Shown: positions 1-6,167, numbered from the stretch's first letter. The stretch is 11,786 nucleotides of DNA from Phycisphaerae bacterium (GCA_022842805.1 JALHOX010000100.1:1-11786), one strand, 5' to 3'. Notes: generated from the sequence alone by a model not told the origin. Program-made: numbers and translations.

Positions 1-29
1 CGTCTTCAATCCCCCAAAAGGCAACTGCC

Positions 30-689
30 TTAGCGCAACATCGCGATCGCCATCACCGCCATCGCCACCCCCAAAACCGCCGCCGCCGCCAGTCGCCGCC
101 CCGCAACCGGTTTCACCGTCTCCTTGCGGCCCGTGTCGCCGGCCCGAACCACGGGGCCATCTGCCCCCGCCTCGGGCCGCAGCAGCACATCAATCCCGCC
201 AAACTGCACTTGCGCGATGATGAGCTGCGTCTCAAAGTCGCTCAGCCCCAGCTCGCGCGCCACCTCGATGATCTGCTGCCGCCGCGAGTAGCGCAGCAGC
301 CCATCCTCCAGCGAGTCGGCGATCAGCCGCCGCAGCGCCCGATAGCGCACCTCGCCCGATTCGCCGCCGCCCCGCGCCCGCAGGAGCAATTCCTCGCGCA
401 GCGCCGCCTGACGATCCGGGTCGCTCAGCGCCTGATACGCCCGATGCAGTTCGTCGAGCGCCGCGCCGGCGTCGAACGGCCCGATTTCGGCCGCCGCCGC
501 ATTCCCGGCTCCTCCGCCGCCCGCCGAGCGCAAAACTTGCAGCAGCGACTCCCGTCGCGCCGCAAAGCGCGCATCGATCTCGCCCTGCGAATAAACGCCC
601 GGCGCCAAGCCAAGAATCGTGAAGTAATCGTGCATCGTCAGCGGCGATGCTAACGACCCGCCCGCCCCGGCCGAACGCGATTTTGCCAT
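30..689 (-). CDS. Membrane-anchored protein with degenerate J-like domain
   Basis: 219 residues; I do not recognise a named family. Residues 20-30 (HDYFTILGLAP) resemble helix I of a DnaJ J-domain, and residues 77-104 (LDELHRAYQALSDPDRQAALREE) resemble helices III-IV. The HPD tripeptide that normally contacts Hsp70 is absent: the loop is a Gly/Ala-rich stretch at 56-67. Residues 112-163 form a predicted helical segment with basic and hydrophobic conserved-looking positions (RRLIADSLEDGLLRYS, ELGLSDFETQLIIAQVQ). Residues 199-218 are a C-terminal hydrophobic segment ending in Arg, which suggests a tail anchor with the bulk of the protein in the cytoplasm. The start is uncertain: no good Shine-Dalgarno sequence precedes 689, and Met19 (codon ending at 635), directly before the J-like domain, is a reasonable alternative. 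It is transcribed away from the pseudopilin pair. The gene is probably real; a canonical Hsp70 co-chaperone role is doubtful without HPD. Confidence 0.75.
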   Translation of the reverse strand: MAKSRSAGAGGSLASPLTMHDYFTILGLAPGVYSQGEIDARFAARRESLLQVLRSAGGGGAGNAAAAEIGPFDAGAALDELHRAYQALSDPDRQAALREELLLRARGGGESGEVRYRALRRLIADSLEDGLLRYSRRQQIIEVARELGLSDFETQLIIAQVQFGGIDVLLRPEAGADGPVVRAGDTGRKETVKPVAGRRLAAAAVLGVAMAVMAIAMLR

Positions 690-993
690 TCCCGACGGAA
701 TTTCGAAAACTCGCCGCCTGTTCGAACCGATAACCCGTTCTTTCGGACCGCGACTGCTCCACTGCGATCGGCGCCGGATTTCGGCCGAGCGGTGCGGCGC
801 GTTGTTTCCGGACTAAAATCGGGTGGATTCGCCCGATGCGCTGGTTAAACTCATTGGTCGATTCGCTGAGGTCGCCAACTCTTCCGGGCGACCGCCGTCC
901 GCCTCTGTCGGACGTCTTCAGTTTCGAAGCCGCGCCGCCACGCGTGTATTAGGATTCAGCGGCTTGGTCACGATCGCTCAGGAGTCGCGAAGC
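690..993. other. Divergent intergenic region
   Basis: This 304-base gap lies between the leftward J-like gene and the rightward pseudopilin pair and should hold both promoters. I see no convincing -35/-10 pair. A TAAAAT (814-819) could be a -10 for the + strand but lacks a good -35. TTCGAA occurs twice (702-707 and 721-726). An open frame continues upstream from 994 to 823, but the Shine-Dalgarno sequence at 980-984 argues against translation from there. Confidence 0.4.
980..984 (+). promoter_or_regulatory. Shine-Dalgarno AGGAG fixing the start at 994
   Basis: AGGAG sits 9 bases before ATG 994. It rejects the 57-residue longer in-frame reading from 823 and places the type IV pilin-like leader at the true N-terminus. 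Confidence 0.75.
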
Positions 994-1863
994 ATGTCCG
1001 CTTTTCGCGCCGCGCGCCGGCCAAAGCGCGCCTTCACGCTCATCGAACTGCTCGTCGTGGTCGCCATCATCGCGATCCTGATCTCGATTCTGCTACCCGC
1101 GCTGGCCGCCGCCCGAGAACAGGGGCGACGCGCGAAGTGTCTGAGCAATCTGCGACAGATCGGCGTCGCCTGGCATAACTATTTCTGCGACAACAACGAT
1201 CAGTTCATGACGCCTGACGCGTCGGGTCCCGGCATCAGCCGTGCGCGGAATGCGCACTTCTTCTACGGCGGAAAAACCGGATTCGTCCAAACGAACGGGG
1301 CGCTGCCTCCCGGATTCGTGCTCAGTCCCCGTCCGCTGAATCGTTATGCCGGCGCAGATGCGCTGGCGCCGGAAATTGCTGCGTTGTTTCAATGCCCGTC
1401 CGACCGCGGTATTCGCGTGAATCCGCCCACGACTCCCACTGATATCGATCCGATTCGGCGCACAGCATTTGATCAGGTCGGCAATAGCTATCCGATGAAT
1501 GTCGCGATTACGCAGAGGCTCTTTCCCCCGGGATCGACGCCGTCATTGGAACAGGCCCTCACGCCATTCCGGCTTAACGACATCCGTGTCAGGGATTCGA
1601 TCTTTGTACTCGCGGGCGACTATCAAATGCTCTTCGCTCATTCGCGAGGCCACAACAACGCGCGCATCGGCGCGTGGCATGACAAGGTCGGCGGTCAGTT
1701 GAACTTGGTCTTTCTCGATGGGCATGCCGGCTGGACGCTGATCGAGGCGGAGAACCGACCTCCAAGTGTCACCGGATCGAGTTACCGCCGACAGACCGCC
1801 ACATACTCGTTCCCCCGCACTTACTGGACCGCAGAAGACGAGGCACGCTTGCCGCCGCTATAG
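994..1863 (+). CDS. Pseudopilin-like protein, H-X12-DG type (first paralogue)
   Basis: 289 residues. The N-terminus is a class III prepilin leader: basic residues 8-12 (RRPKR), then AFTLIELLVVVAIIAIL from 13, then a hydrophobic helix to about 37. Cleavage by prepilin peptidase would fall after Ala13; most type IV prepilins have Gly there, so Ala is a variant. The mature protein would be an inner-membrane-anchored pseudopilin with a periplasmic C-terminal domain. Visible landmarks are FYGGK (90-94), FQCPSDRG (132-139), GNSYPMN (163-169), and H229 followed by DG at 242-243 in a WHDK...VFLDGH context. The spacing is H-X12-DG, longer than the H-X9-DG pattern of the large planctomycete DUF1559-like group. 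A near-copy follows 108 bases downstream, probably co-transcribed. The role in a pilus-like or secretion structure is inferred from the leader only. Confidence 0.9.
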   Translation: MSAFRAARRPKRAFTLIELLVVVAIIAILISILLPALAAAREQGRRAKCLSNLRQIGVAWHNYFCDNNDQFMTPDASGPGISRARNAHFFYGGKTGFVQTNGALPPGFVLSPRPLNRYAGADALAPEIAALFQCPSDRGIRVNPPTTPTDIDPIRRTAFDQVGNSYPMNVAITQRLFPPGSTPSLEQALTPFRLNDIRVRDSIFVLAGDYQMLFAHSRGHNNARIGAWHDKVGGQLNLVFLDGHAGWTLIEAENRPPSVTGSSYRRQTATYSFPRTYWTAEDEARLPPL

Positions 1864-1957
1864 GCCGCGAGCGACTGCGCAGTTCGCATGCGCGCCGATG
1901 ACGGAACGGCGCCCCGACCGAAGTCTGCGGCTCATAGGTCCGTCGCGAAGATTGTCC

Positions 1958-1963
1958 AAGAGG
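1958..1963 (+). promoter_or_regulatory. Shine-Dalgarno AAGAGG fixing the start at 1972
   Basis: AAGAGG lies 8 bases before ATG 1972. It favours this start over the upstream in-frame ATG at 1888, which would put 28 extra residues ahead of the prepilin leader. Confidence 0.7.
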
Positions 1964-1971
1964 CTCGTGAG

Positions 1972-2775
1972 ATGCGTCGTTCGCAACAGCCCGCCTTCAC
2001 GCTCATCGAGCTGCTGGTCGTGGTCGCGATCATCGCGATTCTGATCTCGATTCTGATTCCAGCTCTCTCCGCCGCACGTGAGCAGGCTCGCCGGGCGAAG
2101 TGCGCTTCAAACCTCCATCAGATCGCGCTCGCGTGGCACGGCTACCTCGAAGCGAATAACGAGTCGTTCGTCACGCCCGCCGCCAACTGGCAGTGGTTCT
2201 ACGGCGGAAAAGTGCAGATCGTGCTGAGCGTCGCCCAGGGCGGGCCGATGGCCATCATGAACCCGCGGCCAGTAAATCCCTTCATCGGCCTCGACCCCGA
2301 CGGCAATCGGTCCGCGGGAGTATTCGAGTGCCCTTCGGATCGGGGCGGCTACAACCCGCTTGCCGGCCCGCCACCCGATTCACGCACATTCAACGGGCAT
2401 AGGTTTTACGACTATTTCGGCAACAGCTATCGCACCAACAATGCCGTCGCGCCGCCGCGTTACAGCCCCGACCTGCCGGCGACCGAGCAGGCCCTATCAC
2501 GCCAGCCAACGCTGCGCCTCAGCAACATCCGCATCCCGTGGGCGATGTTTATTCTGGTCGGTGATGCGCAGGCCTACTATGCACACGCTCGAAACTCCGT
2601 CAACACGGTTCGAGCGTACTGGCACGACAAAACCGGCGCCTCCTGCAACGTCGCCTTCCTCGACGGCCACGTGAAATACACCACCTTCGAGCTCGGCGAA
2701 TCGCAGACCGGCAACTACAGCTTCGCCCGCGACTGGCTCCCGCCCGAAGACCCGGACGACGCCGGCAGCCCCTGA
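1972..2775 (+). CDS. Pseudopilin-like protein, H-X12-DG type (second paralogue)
   Basis: 267 residues, clearly paralogous to the preceding gene. The leader is very short (MRRSQQPA), with predicted prepilin peptidase cleavage after Ala8, followed by FTLIELLVVVAIIAILISIL and the membrane helix. Shared landmarks are a lone Cys just after the helix (C44), AWHGYLEANNE (54-64), FYGGK (76-80), FECPSDRG (118-125), GNSYRTN (150-156), LRLSNIRIP (181-189) and YWHDK...FLDGH with H218 and DG 231-232 (again 12 residues between). The N-terminal 50 residues are nearly identical to the upstream paralogue, while the middle is diverged with different loop lengths. This indicates an old tandem duplication followed by divergence. 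A pair of non-identical minor pseudopilins acting in one fibre or secretion complex is the simplest inference. No peptidase, ATPase or secretin gene lies in the window. Confidence 0.9.
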   Translation: MRRSQQPAFTLIELLVVVAIIAILISILIPALSAAREQARRAKCASNLHQIALAWHGYLEANNESFVTPAANWQWFYGGKVQIVLSVAQGGPMAIMNPRPVNPFIGLDPDGNRSAGVFECPSDRGGYNPLAGPPPDSRTFNGHRFYDYFGNSYRTNNAVAPPRYSPDLPATEQALSRQPTLRLSNIRIPWAMFILVGDAQAYYAHARNSVNTVRAYWHDKTGASCNVAFLDGHVKYTTFELGESQTGNYSFARDWLPPEDPDDAGSP

Positions 2776-2815
2776 CGAACCGCCGCAATCCCCGCCCGCC
2801 CCGGCGCGGCGTCAA

Positions 2816-2829
2816 GTGACAGGTGTCAC
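2816..2829. repeat. Perfect inverted repeat GTGACA-GG-TGTCAC
   Basis: Two 6-base arms flank a 2-base centre, 41 bases after the second pseudopilin gene. It is too short and too tight-looped to be a good terminator. It could be a protein-binding palindrome or the edge of a dispersed repeat, since it opens a spacer containing other short repeats. Confidence 0.55.
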
Positions 2830-2858
2830 GACTCGGATCCGCCCCAGCAAAGCGTGAA

Positions 2859-2874
2859 ACGGCGACACGGCGAT
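2859..2874. repeat. Tandem octamer pair ACGGCGAC / ACGGCGAT
   Basis: Two adjacent octamers differ only at the last base. They lie between the 2816 palindrome and the heptamer array, so the spacer 2776-3059 looks like a composite of low-complexity repeat units rather than a gene. Confidence 0.5.
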
Positions 2875-2898
2875 CCGACCACGATTTCGCACGTCCCC

Positions 2899-2933
2899 TT
2901 CTGCATTCTGCATTCTTCATTCTGCATTCTGCA
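2899..2933. repeat. Five tandem heptamers TTCTGCA
   Basis: Five consecutive 7-base units run as TTCTGCA twice, TTCTTCA once, TTCTGCA twice. The array is symmetric about the variant unit and is markedly AT-richer than its surroundings. It resembles the short tandemly repeated heptanucleotides known from cyanobacteria and other large genomes. A window ATG at 2933 reads out of it, but no supported gene starts there. Confidence 0.85.
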
Positions 2934-3059
2934 TGGCCCCCGCCGACTGGTCAGCGCCGCAACCCCTCGCTAAACTCCGCCCTCAATGCCGCGAGTGGGT
3001 TGTGTGCGGTCGCGCGGCGGAGTTTTCAGAGTTCATCAAGAGTTTGCGAGGTTGGTGGA

Positions 3060-3569
3060 ATGTCGAAGCGATGGCTGGGTTTCGTCGGCCTGTGCGTCAC
3101 GTTGAGCAGCATCGGCTGCGCCAATAATTCGTCCGTCTCCGGCGGTCAGACGCGCAGCGGCCGATTCTTCGGAGATCTCGGGATCCGCGGCAGCGAGAAC
3201 AACTGGACCGTCGAAACCGGCTCCGAGCTGCGCCGCCTCTCCGTCTGGGGCGATGCCAACCGCATCACCGTTCAGTACGGCGCCCGCATCAGCAAGGTCG
3301 AGGTCTTCGGCAAGAACAACATCATCATGCTGCCGAAGTACCTGATCGTCCGCCATTCGGTGATCGGCGGAAACAACCAGTTCCTCGACACGCCGCGCGA
3401 CCAGTACAGCGGCTATCAGGGCTACTACAGCTACCGCTACGGCCAACAGCCCGCCGGCCCTGTCATGACCGAATCGACCATGCCCGCCCCGAGCTATGAG
3501 CCGGCCCCCGCCCCGACGAGCACCGTCCCCGCCGAAGGCGGCGGAATGGTCCCCGTCGGTTCGCGCTAA
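3060..3569 (+). CDS. Probable lipoprotein with DUF3060-like beta-helical repeats
   Basis: 169 residues. A GAGG Shine-Dalgarno (3048-3051) 8 bases upstream supports ATG 3060 over a 79-residue longer open frame. Residues 1-19 form an export signal (MSKRWLGFVGLCVTLSSIG) followed by C20, a lipobox-like SIGC that is weak because -3 is Ser rather than Leu. Residues 45-110 contain short repeating beta-strand units with Gly/Asn turns (VWGDANRITV, VFGKNNIIM, VIGGNNQFL), resembling the DUF3060 family of secreted beta-helical proteins. Residues 113-131 are Tyr/Gly-rich and 137-161 Pro/Ala-rich and probably disordered. A periplasmic or outer-membrane location is inferred; the molecular function is unknown. 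Repeat-bearing spacers precede it and hairpins follow, so it is probably a single-gene unit. Confidence 0.85.
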   Translation: MSKRWLGFVGLCVTLSSIGCANNSSVSGGQTRSGRFFGDLGIRGSENNWTVETGSELRRLSVWGDANRITVQYGARISKVEVFGKNNIIMLPKYLIVRHSVIGGNNQFLDTPRDQYSGYQGYYSYRYGQQPAGPVMTESTMPAPSYEPAPAPTSTVPAEGGGMVPVGSR

Positions 3570-3581
3570 TCCCCGCCCGAT

Positions 3582-3618
3582 CGACGCCGCCGGCTGGTTT
3601 ATCGCCCGCGCGGCGTCG
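3582..3618 (+). terminator. GC-rich stem-loop after the lipoprotein gene
   Basis: CGACGCCGC (3582-3590) pairs perfectly with GCGGCGTCG (3610-3618) across a 19-base loop, 12 bases after the stop codon. There is no T-tract, so it could be a weak or Rho-assisted terminator, an mRNA 3' stabilising element, or coincidental in GC-rich DNA. Confidence 0.4.
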
Positions 3619-3655
3619 CGGCCACGTGCCGAAATCGCCTCCACCGCTTCATCGG

Positions 3656-3700
3656 GATGATTGATACGTCGCCGCGCCGGCACGGCGCGGCGAAATCATC
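3656..3700. terminator. Long bulged hairpin between convergent genes
   Basis: Outer arms GATGATT (3656-3662) and AATCATC (3694-3700) pair. The inner arms TCGCCGCGCCG (3669-3679) and CGGCGCGGCGA (3683-3693) form 11 bp closed by a GCA loop. A single asymmetric 6-base bulge (3663-3668) lies on the left side. The 18 base pairs sit between the converging lipoprotein and mreB genes. No T-run follows on either strand, so bidirectional termination is possible but not shown; a structured RNA or DNA cruciform near the parS site is the alternative. Confidence 0.55.
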
Positions 3701-3785
3701 CGCTCGTCCGCGCCAAACTCCAACGGAATCCCCCGATTCACGAAAACGCCGGCCGCTGCGGCGCCCGCATTGCGTCGCGCAAACG

Positions 3786-3801
3786 TGTTTCACGTGAAAC
3801 A
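3786..3801. other. parS: parS site (ParB-binding centromere-like sequence)
   Basis: TGTTTCACGTGAAACA is a perfect 16-bp palindrome and an exact match to the widely conserved bacterial chromosomal parS motif (TGTTNCACGTGAAACA). By established knowledge, ParB dimers load here and spread as CTP-dependent clamps, and ParA then moves the origin region. The site lies in the non-coding gap 3570-3909, 108 bases beyond the mreB stop codon. With equal base frequencies, about three in a million windows of this size would contain it by chance. No parA or parB gene is in the window. Most parS sites cluster near oriC, so an origin-proximal location is inferred. Confidence 0.9.
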
Positions 3802-3909
3802 GCTTTCCCCCCGGACCGACTCGTCTTCTAAATCGGCCGCCTCCCCGATTAACCCTCAGCGTCGGCGCGGCCCCAGCCCAAAGCCGCGCACCGCCCGCAT
3901 GTATCGGGT

Positions 3910-4959
3910 TCAGATATCGTCTTCGTCCGATTCCAGCGTTCGCTGCCACTCGACGTGTTCGAGGTACTCGCTGGTGCCCCGCGCCACGCAGGTCAGCGGA
4001 TCATCCACGACCTTCACGTCCAGGCCCGAGGCCTTTGCGATCACCGTGTCCAACCCGCGCAGCAGCGCACCGCCGCCCGCCAGGTGAATGCCGTTGTCGA
4101 CCAGGTCCGCCGACAGTTCCGGCTCCAGCTTGTCCAGCGTGCGCAGCACCGAGTCGATGATGTGCCCGATCGGCTCTTTGAGCGCTTCGCGCACTTCCTC
4201 GCTCTTGATGATCGCCTTACGCGGCAGGCTCGAGATCATGTCGCGGCCCTTGACCTCGATCGTCGTCTCTTGCGCCAATGGCGACGCACTGCCGATGTGA
4301 ATCTTCACGTTCTCGGCCGATTGTGGGCCGATGAGCAGGTTGTATGTCCGCTTGAGGTAATTGATGATCGCCTCGTCCATGTCGTCGCCCGCGACGCGCA
4401 GACTCTCGCACGCCGCGATCGCGCCGAGGCTCATCACCGCCACTTCCGACGTGCCGCCGCCGATGTCGACGATCATCGACGCCGTCGGTTCATAGATCGG
4501 CAACCCCGCGCCGATGCCCGCCGCCAACGGCTCTTCGACCAGCATCACCTCGCGGGCGCCGGCCCGTTCGGCGGAGTTCAACACGGCGCGCTTTTCGACC
4601 GCAGTGATCCCCGAGGGCACCGCGATCACCACCCGCGGCGAGGCCAGCGAGCGATTGCCGTGCACCTTGCGAATGAAGTAGCTGAGCATCGCCTCGGTGA
4701 TGTCGAAGTCGGCGATGACGCCGTCCTTGAGCGGGCGAATCGCGGCGATGGTGCCGGGAGTGCGCCCGAGCATTTCCTTGGCGACGAGGCCCACCGCGTT
4801 GCCGCCCTCGAGCACCTGGTTGGTGCCTTTGCGCACGGCGACGACCGACGGCTCATTGAGAACGATTCCCTCGCCCTTCACACACACGAGCGTGTTGCAG
4901 GTGCCGAGGTCGATCCCCATGTCGAGGCTGAAAAAACCCATCAAGCGACGAAAGATCAT
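3910..4959 (-). CDS. mreB: Rod shape-determining actin homologue MreB
   Basis: 349 residues, the usual MreB length. It polymerises with ATP into membrane-bound filaments that guide the peptidoglycan elongation machinery. The actin-fold motifs are all present: phosphate-1 loop MGIDLGTCNTLV (14-25), connecting motif RPLKDGVIADF (75-85), VEEPLAAGIGAGLPI (141-155), phosphate-2 DIGGGTSEVAVMS (165-177) and the adenosine motif HLAGGGALLRGL (292-303). The N-terminal MIFRRLMGFFS looks like the short amphipathic membrane-binding helix of other MreBs. The C-terminus carries an acidic tail (TLESDEDDI). Upstream is only a G-run (GGGGG about 5 bases before ATG), so the internal Met7 start cannot be excluded. 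It is the last gene of the leftward cluster, 128 bases after the small membrane protein gene, with two repeat motifs in that leader. mreC, mreD, mrdA and rodA in recognisable form are not seen. Confidence 0.97.
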   Translation of the reverse strand: MIFRRLMGFFSLDMGIDLGTCNTLVCVKGEGIVLNEPSVVAVRKGTNQVLEGGNAVGLVAKEMLGRTPGTIAAIRPLKDGVIADFDITEAMLSYFIRKVHGNRSLASPRVVIAVPSGITAVEKRAVLNSAERAGAREVMLVEEPLAAGIGAGLPIYEPTASMIVDIGGGTSEVAVMSLGAIAACESLRVAGDDMDEAIINYLKRTYNLLIGPQSAENVKIHIGSASPLAQETTIEVKGRDMISSLPRKAIIKSEEVREALKEPIGHIIDSVLRTLDKLEPELSADLVDNGIHLAGGGALLRGLDTVIAKASGLDVKVVDDPLTCVARGTSEYLEHVEWQRTLESDEDDI

Positions 4960-4980
4960 GGCGCCCCCAAGTGGTGCGCA

Positions 4981-4992
4981 TGACGCACGTCA
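4981..4992. promoter_or_regulatory. Inverted repeat TGACG-CA-CGTCA before mreB
   Basis: A perfect 5-bp dyad with a 2-base centre lies 21 bases upstream of the mreB start, in its presumed leader. It could be an operator, but no regulator is identified and the arms are short. Confidence 0.35.
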
Positions 4993-5045
4993 ACGATGGA
5001 AAATCGGCATTTGCCGGAGCGATGTCGCACTGACGGCCACATCCT

Positions 5046-5070
5046 TGCGGCGTACAGGCCTGCGGCGTAC
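5046..5070. repeat. Direct repeat TGCGGCGTAC (two copies) before mreB
   Basis: Identical 10-mers at 5046-5055 and 5061-5070, start to start 15 bases, lie between the small membrane protein gene and mreB. They may be a regulator-binding pair or a local duplication; no promoter hexamers are convincing beside them. Confidence 0.45.
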
Positions 5071-5087
5071 GCGGGTAACGAAACGGG

Positions 5088-5258
5088 TCAACCGCCCCCG
5101 GGCGGGAGAAGCGTCCCAAAGAGCGTGACCGCTTTATACGCGACAAAGACCAAACTTACCAGCAGCATCAGAAATGCCGCCAGCAGCAGGCCGGTGTAGA
5201 TGTCGTTGTCGGCCGGAGCCGACGAACCACGAACCGGCGAGGATCCGATCTTGGCCAT
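5088..5258 (-). CDS. Small single-pass membrane protein (56 aa)
   Basis: 56 residues, unrecognised. Residues 1-20 (MAKIGSSPVRGSSAPADNDI) are polar, residues 21-41 form one strong transmembrane segment (YTGLLLAAFLMLLVSLVFVA then YK), and the C-terminus is short and Pro/Gly-rich. A clear Shine-Dalgarno GAGGAA (complement of 5269-5274) lies 10 bases before ATG. The gene starts 30 bases after the stop of the upstream coiled-coil gene and precedes mreB, so it is probably translated from a shared transcript. It is far too short and has too few membrane spans for MreD. A small subunit or regulator of the neighbouring membrane protein or MreB machinery is an inference from position only. Confidence 0.75.
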   Translation of the reverse strand: MAKIGSSPVRGSSAPADNDIYTGLLLAAFLMLLVSLVFVAYKAVTLFGTLLPPGGG

Positions 5259-5288
5259 GGTTGCACGCTTCCTCGGGAAACTGTCGGC

Positions 5289-6161
5289 TTAGCGACGGAT
5301 GAACTGCACGCGGTCGCCGGCGCGAACCGCACCGACCAGCGTCGCCAGCTTTCCGCCGGCCTCGCGCGGGCGGACGGTGTCCAGCTCCAAATCGGCAAGA
5401 TACTGATTTCCGCGGAACACCATCGCGATCATGCCGCGGGCCAGGCCCGAGCTTTCGCCGATGTTGATGCTGGCATAGTTGCCCGCCACGTCGATCACCT
5501 CGCCGCGGATGTTCGGCGTCGCCTGGACCGCCGACAGCGTCGCCACGCCGTCGGGCGTCTCAGCCGGCAGCGCGTCCGCAATCCGCGAACCGCCCGGACT
5601 CAGGCCGAAGTCACCCGCCAGCGGCGCCTCGCGCCCCACCTGACGCTCACGCAGATTGCGAAGCTCGTCTTCCTTGATGGTCAGCTCGGCGGTCAGTTCA
5701 TAGGTCCGCTGCAGCAGTTGCTGGTTGCGGGTCTGAAGGTCGATGTTTTCGGTCAGGAGCGTCTGGCTCTGCTTGTCGAGCGCGGCGGCCTGACCGGTCG
5801 AGATGCTCGCCAGCTCTTCGAGCTTCTTGCGGCTGGCGTCGGCCGAGGCCACGTCCTTCTGCATCGTGCCCAACTGCGCCCGCAGCTCGGCCTGCTTGGC
5901 CTCCGCCTCGGCGACCTTTCGCAGCGCTTCGTCGCGGGCGTTCAGTGCCTGCTGCAGCTGGCCGTCTTTCTGGGTCAGGCTCAGCGTCAGCACTGCCTCG
6001 ACCTCTTGTCGCTCGGCCAGCGCCGCATCGCGCTGCTCCTGCAAATTCTGAGCCATTGCACGCCAGTTCTGCCACTGGGCCGCGCTGGTCACATACACCG
6101 CTGATAGCACGACGGAAAACAATGCGACCAGAACGGTCAGCACCTTGGTGAGTGTGCTCAC
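5289..6161 (-). CDS. Membrane-anchored coiled-coil protein with MreC-like layout
   Basis: 290 residues from a GTG start. GAGGAG (complement of 6168-6173), 6 bases upstream, favours GTG 6161 over the ATG at 6230, which would add 23 mostly polar residues before the membrane segment. Residues 5-25 are one transmembrane helix. Residues 33-175 are a long coiled coil rich in Gln, Glu, Ala, Arg and Leu. A Pro/Gly linker (176-214) follows, then a compact beta-rich C-terminal domain (215-290: IRGEVIDVAGNYASINIGES, GMIAMVFRG, LVGAVRAGDRVQFIRR). The order TM, coiled coil, periplasmic beta domain is that of MreC, which scaffolds the elongasome beside MreB. Here only one beta domain is apparent and sequence identity to MreC is not obvious to me. 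It heads the cluster with the 56-residue membrane protein and mreB. Confidence 0.85.
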   Translation of the reverse strand: MSTLTKVLTVLVALFSVVLSAVYVTSAAQWQNWRAMAQNLQEQRDAALAERQEVEAVLTLSLTQKDGQLQQALNARDEALRKVAEAEAKQAELRAQLGTMQKDVASADASRKKLEELASISTGQAAALDKQSQTLLTENIDLQTRNQQLLQRTYELTAELTIKEDELRNLRERQVGREAPLAGDFGLSPGGSRIADALPAETPDGVATLSAVQATPNIRGEVIDVAGNYASINIGESSGLARGMIAMVFRGNQYLADLELDTVRPREAGGKLATLVGAVRAGDRVQFIRR

Positions 6162-6167
6162 GTTTGG

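Noticed and set aside
814..819. TAAAAT as a firm promoter for the pseudopilin pair
   Set aside because: No acceptable -35 lies at 15-19 bases and the leader would be about 170 bases; recorded only as a possibility.
823..993. 57-residue N-terminal extension of the first pseudopilin
   Set aside because: A good Shine-Dalgarno at 980-984 and the need for a short basic prepilin leader place the start at 994.
2899..2933. CRISPR-like array
   Set aside because: The units are 7 bases, directly adjacent without spacers; this is a short tandem repeat.
2933..3127. 64-codon plus-strand open frame starting in the heptamer array
   Set aside because: It has no Shine-Dalgarno, it overlaps the lipoprotein gene in another frame, and its composition is unlike a real protein.
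3955..4983. 342-codon open frame on the plus strand over mreB
   Set aside because: It is a His/Arg/Asp-rich antisense shadow of MreB, with no family resemblance and no ribosome site.
5088..5258. MreD
   Set aside because: MreD is about 160 residues with several membrane spans; this protein has one span and 56 residues.
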